In this document: in pieces, positions 51,668 to 60,251 of the stretch
How positions within the stretch are numbered: the first letter of the stretch is position 1
Layout: every line of letters begins with the position of its first letter
NCBI GenBank assembly: GCA_045588245.1
Contig: JAZNDW010000018.1
Coordinates: 1 to 64,000, forward strand
Direction: 5' to 3'
DNA length: 64,000 nt
From: DTU064 sp045588245
GTDB taxonomy: Bacteria; Bacillota; Clostridia; Oscillospirales; CAG-272
The notes under the pieces: generated by a model
Told to the model about the DNA's origin: nothing
What the model saw: the letters and a program-made list of their open reading frames with translations, nothing else
Databases searched by the model: none
Program-made: the position numbers and the translations under genes

Positions 51668-52657
51668 ATGAAAAAACGCATATTCATCATTCTGACAGCT
51701 GTGATACTCATCGCGTCCGTTCTCGCGTCCTGCTCCGCCGAACAGCTCGGTGTCCCCAACAAGGGCGAATCCGACAATTATTACGGCGGTGCCATGGACG
51801 ACGCAGTGGACGGCGACTACGATTACGGCTACGAAGATAAGCCCGCAGGCGACTATATCGAGGGTGCGCCCGAAACGGAAGATTCAGGCAGCGGTGTCGG
51901 CTCGCTCGATGCCGTAACGGAAACGGCGCGCAAGCGCATCCAATACGTCACAATAACGATGGAATCGCTCGAATATGATAAGGCTCTTGACGAGATCAAG
52001 GACCGTGCCGCAGCCGCAGGCGGCTACATCGAATCGTCAAACGAATCGGGCAAAGACGTATACGGCGTCGGTTCGCGTTCGGCAAAGCTCGTTTTCCGCA
52101 TTCCCGCAGATAGACTTGACGAATTTTCGGGCTCCATCGACGAAGTCGGCAACGTGATCTCGCTTCTGACGGACACAAAAGACGTGACCGAATCCTACTA
52201 CGACATCGAAGCGCGCCTTGCTTCCCTCGAAGCACAGCGCGACCGCTACATGGCGCTGCTTGAAAAAGCAGACACCATGGACGAGATACTCATCATTGAC
52301 AATGCTCTGTCAAACGTGCTTTATCAGATCGAATCCTACACGGGCACGCTCAACAAGTACGATTCGCTCGTTGCGTACTCGACCGTGACGCTCACGCTCC
52401 GTGAGGTCATCGAGCTGACGGAGCCCGAACCGATCATCACGGAAGAGCCCACGTTCGGTGAGCGTATCGCGGAAGCGTTCTCCGATTCCATCAACGCATT
52501 CGTTGAAATATTAGAGGCACTCGTGATCGGTTTTGTCGCGGCAACACCCTTCCTCATCATCCCCGCCGCCATCATCGTGATCATAATAATCGTGATCGCC
52601 TCCAAAGCGAAGCGTCGCCGCCGCGCGATGAATGCTCCAAAAGCAGAGGAGAAATAA
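51668..52657 (+). CDS. DUF4349 lipoprotein
   Basis: This 329-residue protein has a lipobox (LASC, Cys22), an Asp/Gly/Tyr linker and a DUF4349 domain (about 90-245: KRIQYVTITMESLEYDKAL, GGYIESSNES, FRIPADRLDEF). A coiled-coil segment lies at about 175-220 and a membrane helix at 285-312, followed by a Lys/Arg tail. So it may be held at both ends of the membrane. The family is of unknown function. GGAGG stands before the ATG. Confidence 0.9.
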   Translation: MKKRIFIILTAVILIASVLASCSAEQLGVPNKGESDNYYGGAMDDAVDGDYDYGYEDKPAGDYIEGAPETEDSGSGVGSLDAVTETARKRIQYVTITMESLEYDKALDEIKDRAAAAGGYIESSNESGKDVYGVGSRSAKLVFRIPADRLDEFSGSIDEVGNVISLLTDTKDVTESYYDIEARLASLEAQRDRYMALLEKADTMDEILIIDNALSNVLYQIESYTGTLNKYDSLVAYSTVTLTLREVIELTEPEPIITEEPTFGERIAEAFSDSINAFVEILEALVIGFVAATPFLIIPAAIIVIIIIVIASKAKRRRRAMNAPKAEEK

Positions 52658-52688
52658 TCGGCTCGCAAGTCAACATAATAATAAAAAG

Positions 52689-52727
52689 ACAAGGCAGTTT
52701 CTTATATGAAACTGCCTTGTTTTATTT
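52689..52727. terminator. Bidirectional terminator
   Basis: A 13-bp perfect stem (52689-52701 with 52708-52720) lies between the convergent DUF4349 and thiI genes. Confidence 0.92.
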
Positions 52728-52757
52728 CGACATTATATCTGATTCAGTAATCAAGCA

Positions 52758-53972
52758 TCAGGCTTGACCTGTGAATTCCTTCGGTTCTTGTCCTCTGCGG
52801 ACGACGAACAAACGGCGGGATTCCCATGCCTCCTCGCACAATGCGTCAAAGTCCACCTTCGACTCCTGCTCAAGAACTCTGCCTATCTCGGGACGTGTTC
52901 TCGGATGCGGCGGCGTGAAGACGGTACAGCAATCCTCAAACGGCAATATCGACGTTTCATAAGCGCCGATCTTGCGTGAGATGTCGATGATGTCCTCCTT
53001 ATCCATGCCGATGCAGGGACGGAGAACGGGGATCGACGACATCATATCGGTGACGGCGATCGCCTGCATCGTCTGGCTTGCGACCTGACCGAGGCTCTCG
53101 CCCGTGATGAGAGCCATTGAGCCGTTTGCGACGGCGGTGCGTTCCGCAAGCTTCATCATGAAGCGGCGGAGCAAAATCGTGAAGTAATCGTTATCGCATT
53201 TGTCGCGCAGCTCCTCCTGAATGTGGGTGACGGAGATGACATGCACCCTCATTGAGCCGCAGTATTCGGTAAGTATCGGTGCAAGCTCAAGCACCTTTTC
53301 GCGCGCTTCCTCGCTCGTGTACGGAAAGCTTTCAAAATGGACCGCATCGACGATAACACCGCGCTTCATGATCATAAAGCCTGCGACGGGCGAGTCGATA
53401 CCGCCCGACAAGAGCAGCATTCCGCGTCCGTTGCTTCCGAGCGGCAAGCCGCCCGCGCCGCGGATCTGATCTGCATGGATATATGCACCGCGTTCGCGGA
53501 TCTCGACGGAAACGGTGACATCGGGATTCTTAAGGTCAACGCGCAGATTCGGCATGACCTCCAAAAGCGCCGCGCCGACCTCGCCGGCGATCTCGGGCGA
53601 CTTCATAGGGAAACGCTTATCGGCGCGCTTCGCTTCGGCGCGGAACGATACGTCTCCGCGCAAAAACTGTGGCAGATATATCTGCGCGACGCGCTTGATG
53701 TCATCAATATTTTTTTCGGCAACAGCCGCGATCGTCAGCCCCGAAAAGCCGAAGGTGTGCTTCGCTTCCTCAAGCATTTCGTCGATGTCGGATTCTTCGT
53801 CAAGCGGCTCAACGTAAACGGTGCTCTGCGCGGCGTAGATCTCAAAATTGCCGACGCGCTTCGCCTTGTGACGCAGGTCCGTCATCATGATCTGCTCAAA
53901 CTGCGGACGGTTTGCGCCCTTCAGCGCGACCTCTCCGTATTTACAAAGTATAACTCTTTTTAATTTTTCCAT
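52758..53972 (-). CDS. thiI: tRNA 4-thiouridine synthase ThiI
   Basis: This 404-residue protein has the NFLD/THUMP region and a PP-loop ATPase with LLSGGIDSPVAGFMIMKRG. ThiI adenylates U8 of tRNA before sulfur is added; in thiamine synthesis it also helps load sulfur on ThiS. The rhodanese domain of longer types is absent, as in many Firmicutes. A partner cysteine desulfurase (NifZ type) is not seen nearby. The start at 53972 is preferred over ATG 53993 since GAGGG lies five bases upstream. Confidence 0.94.
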   Translation of the reverse strand: MEKLKRVILCKYGEVALKGANRPQFEQIMMTDLRHKAKRVGNFEIYAAQSTVYVEPLDEESDIDEMLEEAKHTFGFSGLTIAAVAEKNIDDIKRVAQIYLPQFLRGDVSFRAEAKRADKRFPMKSPEIAGEVGAALLEVMPNLRVDLKNPDVTVSVEIRERGAYIHADQIRGAGGLPLGSNGRGMLLLSGGIDSPVAGFMIMKRGVIVDAVHFESFPYTSEEAREKVLELAPILTEYCGSMRVHVISVTHIQEELRDKCDNDYFTILLRRFMMKLAERTAVANGSMALITGESLGQVASQTMQAIAVTDMMSSIPVLRPCIGMDKEDIIDISRKIGAYETSILPFEDCCTVFTPPHPRTRPEIGRVLEQESKVDFDALCEEAWESRRLFVVRRGQEPKEFTGQA

Positions 53973-54201
53973 ATTAACCCTCATATTTTCCATAGACCGA
54001 CGTCTACGTCACTTTCTCTTATTAAAAAATTTACAAAATCTATTCCAAAGTTGCTTCAATTATATTATAATAGATATATATGCTCTCATAATGGGAGTAT
54101 TGTATCTATTATAAAACACGTGCGGTCAAATTTCAAGCCCATTATATCGGGTTAAATGTGCCGCGGCGTGAAAATATTCTTGATATAGGAGTGTAAAGCA
54201 A

Positions 54202-54510
54202 ATGGAAAAGTACGATATCGAAGTTGCCGGCATCGCCATGACGGTCAAGACAGATGAAAACGAGGACTTTGTAAGATACGTGGTTGAGGAGCTCGACCGC
54301 CGCATTTTAGGCATGACACAGAAAAATCTCAACTGCTCCAAAATCGAAGCCGCCATCCTTTCCGCGCTTGATTACTGCTGCGAAAAAATCAGATCCGAAA
54401 AGAAGATCAAGAACCTTGAAGCACAGGTCGCTCTTTATACTGCAAACGTAAACAGACTCAAGTCCGAAAATCAGGAGCTTCGCGCAAAGCTCGAAGCTGA
54501 TGCGAAATAA
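54202..54510 (+). CDS. zapA: Cell division protein ZapA
   Basis: This 102-residue protein starts KYDIEVAGIAMTVKTDENED, like ZapA of Firmicutes, and ends in a coiled coil rich in Lys, Glu and Leu. ZapA binds and bundles FtsZ at the division ring. It overlaps the start of the U32 gene by 11 bases, and it heads the mre cluster here. Confidence 0.93.
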   Translation: MEKYDIEVAGIAMTVKTDENEDFVRYVVEELDRRILGMTQKNLNCSKIEAAILSALDYCCEKIRSEKKIKNLEAQVALYTANVNRLKSENQELRAKLEADAK

Positions 54511-56560
54511 AGACTGCAAGACTCCCGAGCTTTTATCTCCCGCAGGCACGTTTGAGGCGCTCCGTGCCGCCGTTGCCGCAGGCGCCGACGCCGTTTATCT
54601 CGGCGTCGGTTCATATAACGCAAGAATGAATGCAAAGAATTTTGACGGCGACGAGCTTCAATCGGCGCTGTCGCTTTGTCACGCTCACGGAGTCAAAGTT
54701 CACGTTACGCTTAACACTCAGCTTTACGATCGCGAGCTATATGATGCGCTTCGCGTTGCCGAATCGCTCTACACCGCAGGTGTTGACGCCCTCATTGTTG
54801 CCGACTTGGGCTTAGCGTCGCTGATACATAAATACTTCCCCGACTTTGAGCTGCACGCATCGACGCAAGCGACAGGACACAGCCTGCGCGATGCCGAATA
54901 TTTCGCATCGCTCGGCTTTTCGCGCATGGTCGTTGCGCGTGAAACGTCACGCAGCAACATAAAAACGCTGTGCGCATCGTCCCCGATCGACATTGAGATG
55001 TTCGTTCACGGTGCAAACTGCGTTTCCGTTTCGGGACAATGCTTAATGTCATCACTCATTGGCGGCAGAAGCGGAAACAGAGGTGAGTGCGCCCAGCCTT
55101 GCCGCCTGCACTATAACGGCTCGTATCCGCTATCACCGAAGGATCTGTGCCTTGCAGATCACATCGTTGACATCTCTTCGCTCGGTGTAACCTCGCTTAA
55201 GATCGAGGGGCGAATGAAGTCGCCCAACTACGTTTACCGCGTCACGTCCGTATACCGACGTTTGCTTGACGAACGCCGCAACGCTACTGCCAAGGAAATG
55301 GCAGAGCTTTCACGCGCGTTTTCGCGTTCCGGCTTCACGGACGGATTTTTCACGGGTTGGGGAAAGAACAATCCGAACTCCATGCTCGGCATCCGTACCG
55401 ATGCCGATAAAGCAGTGACGAAAAGCACCGAATCCGACGTGCCACCGCCGTCGCCCGTGAAGATCATCTCTCTTTCGGCAAACTTTTTGCCCGATACGCC
55501 ATCCACCTTAACTGTCCAAACGGCGCACAAGCGCGTCACCGTCACAGGTCCCGTGCCCGAAATAGCAAAAACGCGCCCTATGACAGAACAGTATGCCGCC
55601 ACCCAGCTTTGTAAGCTCGGCGGCACTCCCTACACCGCCGACGGCGCACAAATTTCCGTCACCGTCGGTGACGGGATCATGCTTCCCGCGTCGGCGCTCA
55701 ACGAGCTTCGCCGTCGCGCCGTATCGGCGCTTGGCGAGGTCAGCCGCTGTGCCCGCACTCTCCCCGAAGGGGACGTAACAGAAGGCTTGCCTGCCGCTAA
55801 AAAAGCCTCGCGCGTCACGCTTTCCGCGGAGTTTCTCTCTGCCGACGCCGTAACCGAGGAGGCAAAAGCATATTTTTCGCATATCTATCTGCCGCTCGAC
55901 GCTTTCAACAGCGCCGCCAAAGGCGGCGCCTCCGTCGCGGACGGTATCGTTCTGCCGCCCGTCATTTACGACGATGAGGTCGACGGCGTTCGCGCCGCCA
56001 TCGAACGCGCCGTCAGTTGCGGCGCCGTTCGCGCCATCATTGCCGATCCTGCGCAAATAGCGCTCCTTTACGGTTTGCCGTTAGAGATCGTCGCAGGTTA
56101 TCGCTGTAACGTCAACAATTCGCATTCAGCTCTTGCGTCCGTCAACGCAGGTGCCGACACCGTCACGCTCTCACCCGAGCTGACGCTGCCGCAAATGCGT
56201 GATATATCGCACCGCTTCAAAACCGCCGTGACCGTTTACGGCAGAATACCGATCATGACGACGGAACGCTGTATCGTGCGCGCCGTCAGCGGTGATGAGT
56301 GTATTTGCCGAGACAAAAACGTATCTCTCAAAGACAGAATGGGCGCGGAATTTCCCATTCGTTCGATTGCTGGATGCCGCAACGTCATCTATAACAGCGT
56401 GCCGATCTACATGGCGGACAAGCCCGACAGACTCGCCGTGGCAGGTGCTGACGTGCATCACTTCATGTTCACAACGGAAAGTGCAAAAGAGGTCGATGCC
56501 GTCATTTCGGCTTACAAAAGTCAAAGTGAGGCAAAATTCCCTATAAGACGACTCAAATAA
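54500..56560 (+). CDS. U32-family peptidase-like protein (RlhA-like)
   Basis: This 686-residue protein has the U32 domain (PELLSPAGTFEALRAAVAAG at the start, then VHGANCVSVSGQCLMSS and RSGNRGECAQPCR with Cys residues) and a long C-terminal extension (DUF3656-like). U32 proteins include the RlhA/TrhP groups, which hydroxylate rRNA or tRNA bases, so peptidase activity is doubtful. The Cys pattern suits metal-cluster binding. It is co-transcribed with zapA and dut. Confidence 0.9.
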   Translation: MRNKDCKTPELLSPAGTFEALRAAVAAGADAVYLGVGSYNARMNAKNFDGDELQSALSLCHAHGVKVHVTLNTQLYDRELYDALRVAESLYTAGVDALIVADLGLASLIHKYFPDFELHASTQATGHSLRDAEYFASLGFSRMVVARETSRSNIKTLCASSPIDIEMFVHGANCVSVSGQCLMSSLIGGRSGNRGECAQPCRLHYNGSYPLSPKDLCLADHIVDISSLGVTSLKIEGRMKSPNYVYRVTSVYRRLLDERRNATAKEMAELSRAFSRSGFTDGFFTGWGKNNPNSMLGIRTDADKAVTKSTESDVPPPSPVKIISLSANFLPDTPSTLTVQTAHKRVTVTGPVPEIAKTRPMTEQYAATQLCKLGGTPYTADGAQISVTVGDGIMLPASALNELRRRAVSALGEVSRCARTLPEGDVTEGLPAAKKASRVTLSAEFLSADAVTEEAKAYFSHIYLPLDAFNSAAKGGASVADGIVLPPVIYDDEVDGVRAAIERAVSCGAVRAIIADPAQIALLYGLPLEIVAGYRCNVNNSHSALASVNAGADTVTLSPELTLPQMRDISHRFKTAVTVYGRIPIMTTERCIVRAVSGDECICRDKNVSLKDRMGAEFPIRSIAGCRNVIYNSVPIYMADKPDRLAVAGADVHHFMFTTESAKEVDAVISAYKSQSEAKFPIRRLK

Positions 56561-56573
56561 AGGATCACACAAT

Positions 56574-57023
56574 ATGAAATCGAATATGACTTTACAAATA
56601 AAGCGTCTTTCGCCCAATGCCGTAATTCCCGAATATGCAACAGCGGGCGCCGCCGCGCTCGACCTGCGCTACTGCGGCGATGAGATAATAACGATCCCCA
56701 AAGGCGAGATCCGTTCGATCCCAACGGGACTTGCCATCGCGGCACCCGAGGGCACCGTTGCCATCGTATCAGCGAGAAGCGGACTTGCGTTCAAGCGCGG
56801 TATCTGCCTTGCCAACGGCATCGGCGTCATTGACTCCGACTACAGAGGAGAAGTTCGCGTCGGTCTCAAAAACGACGGTGGCGAGCCGTTCGACGTCGCC
56901 CCCGGCGACAGAATAGCACAACTTATGCTGATGCCCGTTTATGCCGCCGCCATCATCGAAGCTGACGAGCTTGACGAAACCGAACGCGGAGCGGGCGGCT
57001 TCGGTTCAACGGGAATCAAATGA
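56574..57023 (+). CDS. dut: dUTP diphosphatase
   Basis: This 149-residue trimeric enzyme splits dUTP to dUMP and pyrophosphate. The five dUTPase motifs are visible: AGAAALDLRYC, ARSGLAFKRGI, NGIGVIDSDYRGEV, GDRIAQLML and the C-terminal RGAGGFGSTG. It overlaps maf by four bases (ATGA). Together with the dCMP deaminase at 35096 it controls the dUTP/dUMP pool. Confidence 0.97.
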   Translation: MKSNMTLQIKRLSPNAVIPEYATAGAAALDLRYCGDEIITIPKGEIRSIPTGLAIAAPEGTVAIVSARSGLAFKRGICLANGIGVIDSDYRGEVRVGLKNDGGEPFDVAPGDRIAQLMLMPVYAAAIIEADELDETERGAGGFGSTGIK

Positions 57024-57619
57024 AAAAAGAGATCATACTCGCGTCAAAATCACCGAGACGGCGCGACCTGCTCGCGTCGCTCGGACTTAATTTCACCGTG
57101 ACCGTCACGGACACGGATGAATCCATTCCCGACGGCACCGCGCCCGACGCCGCCGTTTGCCTGCTTGCAGAGCGAAAAGCAACGGCTGTTGCCGCCGGAA
57201 ACCCCGCCGCTATCGTCATCGGAGCCGACACCATCGTTTATTTGCCCGATGACGGCATCATTCTCGGCAAGCCGAAGGATGACGAAGATGCAAAGCGCAT
57301 TCTTCGTATGCTTTCCGGCAAGAGCCACTTCGTTTATACGGGCGTCGCCGTTGTGTCCGACGGCAACGTGACCGTTGACGTTGAGGTAACGGAGGTGAGC
57401 TTCCGCAAGATCGACGAAGACGAAATAGACGATTACATCAAAACGAAAGAACACACCGACAAGGCGGGAGCGTACGGAATACAGTCACTCGGAGGTATTT
57501 TCGTCGACGGTATCATCGGCGATTACTTTAACGTAACGGGTATGCCCAAAGCGCTCACAGCAGCGCTTTTGCGCCGACACGGTGTTGATATACTCAAACT
57601 CAACATTGCTACTAACTGA
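57020..57619 (+). CDS. maf: Maf-like nucleotide pyrophosphatase
   Basis: This 199-residue protein has SKSPRRRDLLASLGL near the start and VIGADTIVYLPDDGIILGKP, then AYGIQSLGGIFVDGIIGDYF. Maf-like proteins hydrolyse dTTP/UTP or modified nucleotides, and their genes are often linked to mreB, as here. It lies 35 bases before mreB. Confidence 0.95.
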   Translation: MKKEIILASKSPRRRDLLASLGLNFTVTVTDTDESIPDGTAPDAAVCLLAERKATAVAAGNPAAIVIGADTIVYLPDDGIILGKPKDDEDAKRILRMLSGKSHFVYTGVAVVSDGNVTVDVEVTEVSFRKIDEDEIDDYIKTKEHTDKAGAYGIQSLGGIFVDGIIGDYFNVTGMPKALTAALLRRHGVDILKLNIATN

Positions 57620-57654
57620 AAGGATTTGCGGCTTATGCCGCACTGCATCAACAA

Positions 57655-58662
57655 ATGTCAAGAAGTATTGGAATAGACCTCGGAACAGCTAACACCCTCG
57701 TTTGCGTAAAGGGCAAGGGCATCGTATTGCGCGAGCCTTCCGTCGTTGCGATCGAGGCAAGAACAGGTAAGGTCGTTGCCGTCGGCTCCGACGCAAAACT
57801 TATGCTAGGCAGAACGCCCGGTTCCATCACGGCGATGCGTCCGCTCAAGGACGGCGTTATCGCCGAGTTCGATGTTGCGGCAGCTATGCTGCATCAATTT
57901 TTCAAGAAAGTTTCGGGCAACACGATGCTGACGCGCCCGCGCGTCGTCATCTGTATTCCCTACGGCGTCACGGAAGTTGAAAAGCGCGCCGTGGAGGACG
58001 CAACGCTTGAGGCAGGCGCGCAGAGCGTCGCTTTGATAGAGGAGCCCATCGCCGCCGCCATCGGCTCAGGCCTTAAGATTGGCGGTGCTCGCGGAAACAT
58101 GATCATCGACATCGGCGGGGGTACGACCGAGGTTGCCGTCATCTCTCTCGGCGGCATCGTGCTTTCAAATTCTCTCCGCGTTGCGGGCGACGAGCTTGAC
58201 GAAGCCATCGTCAACTATCTGCGCCGCAAGTTCAACGTGCTCATCGGCGACGCTACCGCTGAGCAGCTCAAGAAAAACATCGGATCGATCCACCCCATCG
58301 CCGATCGCGGCAATATGGACGTGCGCGGCAGAAACCTGCTTTCGGGTCTACCTGCAACCGTTTCGATCAACTCCGCCAACATCCGCGAAGCGATAACGGA
58401 GCCCGTCTCACACATCGTTGACGCACTACGCACAACGCTTGAAGCAACACCTCCCGAGCTTTCGGGCGACATTTACGATAACGGCATCATGCTGACGGGC
58501 GGCGGCGCCCTTCTTGCAGGCCTTGACGTTCTTTTGTCCGGCGTCACGGGAATCCGTGTGCTCCGTCCGAAGCATCCGCTTGATTCAGTCGCCATCGGCA
58601 TCGGAAGAGTTCTTGAGGCGGAAGACAAATTCGCCGGCGCGATACAGTACCGAACAAGATAA
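57655..58662 (+). CDS. mreB: Rod shape-determining protein MreB
   Basis: This 335-residue actin-like protein has the phosphate loop IGIDLGTANTLVCVKGKG, the MIIDIGGGTTEVAVISLGG stretch and MLTGGGALLAGLD. It guides elongasome wall synthesis with MreC, MreD, and PBP2, all encoded next to it. It therefore suggests a rod-shaped cell. Confidence 0.98.
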   Translation: MSRSIGIDLGTANTLVCVKGKGIVLREPSVVAIEARTGKVVAVGSDAKLMLGRTPGSITAMRPLKDGVIAEFDVAAAMLHQFFKKVSGNTMLTRPRVVICIPYGVTEVEKRAVEDATLEAGAQSVALIEEPIAAAIGSGLKIGGARGNMIIDIGGGTTEVAVISLGGIVLSNSLRVAGDELDEAIVNYLRRKFNVLIGDATAEQLKKNIGSIHPIADRGNMDVRGRNLLSGLPATVSINSANIREAITEPVSHIVDALRTTLEATPPELSGDIYDNGIMLTGGGALLAGLDVLLSGVTGIRVLRPKHPLDSVAIGIGRVLEAEDKFAGAIQYRTR

Positions 58663-58714
58663 AAAAGCGGGGGCAAGCCCCGTCCTACTAAAATTTTTAA
58701 GGAACCTCAACCAT

Positions 58715-59554
58715 ATGAGAAAGTTTTTCAAAAGTAAGTTTTTCTTAATAATGCTGTGTATTGCGCTGACGGCTGTTATCGTGCCCTCGGTGCTTTCGCT
58801 CATGGGACTTTCCGATTATGTCAGGGGTGCCGTCGCATCGGTATTCTCTCCTCTTCAAAACGGAATGACGCACGTGACGAACGCTTTTGTTGGCTTTACG
58901 GAATATTTCACCGAATTCGATCGGATAAAAGCCGAAAACGAAGAGCTGCGTGCCAAAATCGAAGAGCTTGAGGACAAATATTACCGCATCGACGAGATCG
59001 AACAGACGAATAAATGGCTCTACGACTACCTTGAGATCAAGCGCGAGCACACCGATTATGACTTTGCGATGGCAGAGATCGTCGGCCGAGAGGTCGGCAA
59101 CTACATGACGGTATTCACCCTCGACGTTGGCGCCGAAAACGGTGTCACCGCCGATATGCCCGTCATCACGTCAAGCGGCATCGTCGGCTACGTTACGGAG
59201 GTCGGTTCCAACTGGAGCAAGGTTCTGACCATCATTGAATCCGCATCCGCCGTTGGCGCTTGCGTCGAACGCACGGGCGAGCTTGGTCTGCTCGAAGGTG
59301 ACCACAATATGCGCGAGGAGGGGCTTTGCAAGCTGATCCATCTCGCCTCCGATTCCGAGGTCGCCGTCGGTGACAGGATCATATCGAGCGGTCTTGGCAG
59401 CATCTACCCGCGCGGACTCGTTATCGGCATCGTTGAATCGATAGAATACGACAGCTACAGCCGATCCATTATCGCATACGTGCGTCCGTCGGCGGATCTT
59501 GAAAACATCAGCCGTGTTATGGTTATCAAATCGTATGAAACCGTCGTCGAATAA
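58715..59554 (+). CDS. mreC: Rod shape-determining protein MreC
   Basis: This 279-residue protein has an N-terminal membrane helix (about 8-28), a coiled coil (about 60-100) and the beta domain with a GNYMTVFTLDVGAENGV stretch. ATG 58715 follows AAGGAACC; the frame upstream inside mreB is not coding. It overlaps mreD by 20 bases. Confidence 0.95.
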   Translation: MRKFFKSKFFLIMLCIALTAVIVPSVLSLMGLSDYVRGAVASVFSPLQNGMTHVTNAFVGFTEYFTEFDRIKAENEELRAKIEELEDKYYRIDEIEQTNKWLYDYLEIKREHTDYDFAMAEIVGREVGNYMTVFTLDVGAENGVTADMPVITSSGIVGYVTEVGSNWSKVLTIIESASAVGACVERTGELGLLEGDHNMREEGLCKLIHLASDSEVAVGDRIISSGLGSIYPRGLVIGIVESIEYDSYSRSIIAYVRPSADLENISRVMVIKSYETVVE

Positions 59555-60203
59555 AAAAGCGAGCGGCAAAACATCCGCCGTCGGCGGAACTTTTGCCGCT
59601 ATACGCTCTCAAATATCGTATTTTCTGAAAAACAAAGCCGCCATCACCGTTGGCGGCAAGTATAGCTCGGGTGTCACGGTATCCGAGGTCGTCAAATACT
59701 GCGTTTACGCCGTTTTGTGCGTTTTTCTCATTCTTTTGCAGGTATCGTTTTTCTCGCGCCTGCGTCCGTTCGGCTCCGTCCCCGATATTCTCATCGTTAC
59801 CGTTGCCATGATAGGTATGTTCGAAAATGAGCGCGCAGGCGCCATTTTCGGCGTTATTCTGGGTTTTGTGGTCGAAGCGCTCGCAACGACGGGTATCACA
59901 CTTTTGCCGCTCGTTTATATGTGCGTCGGATACTTCGCAGGCATCATTGCCACTGATTACTACAAAAAATCGATACTTTTATTTTTGATCTGCGACGTCG
60001 GCGTTGGCGTCGTACGCAGTTTTACAACTCTCATCTACATCGTGCTCACGTGGGCTATCGTTGACATCTCCGTCGTCATTCCTCACGTCCTTTTGCCCGA
60101 GCTCGCTTCAACGCTTATAATATCGCCCCTGCCCGCGGCTCTGTTGTGCATCGTATGGCGGATCTTCCGCGGCGAAGAGGTGAAAAAGCCGGGACTCGAC
60201 TGA
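59535..60203 (+). CDS. mreD: Rod shape-determining protein MreD
   Basis: This 222-residue protein has a longer polar N-terminus (about 50 residues) than usual and five or six membrane helices, with LRPFGSVPDILIVTVAMIGM typical of MreD. It begins inside the mreC end. The N-terminal extension is rich in Lys, Ser and Gly; its role is unknown. Confidence 0.88.
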   Translation: MKPSSNKKASGKTSAVGGTFAAIRSQISYFLKNKAAITVGGKYSSGVTVSEVVKYCVYAVLCVFLILLQVSFFSRLRPFGSVPDILIVTVAMIGMFENERAGAIFGVILGFVVEALATTGITLLPLVYMCVGYFAGIIATDYYKKSILLFLICDVGVGVVRSFTTLIYIVLTWAIVDISVVIPHVLLPELASTLIISPLPAALLCIVWRIFRGEEVKKPGLD

Positions 60204-60251
60204 TCCTGACACAAAATTACTCTTAACAAAACTAACTATAGGAGGGAACAA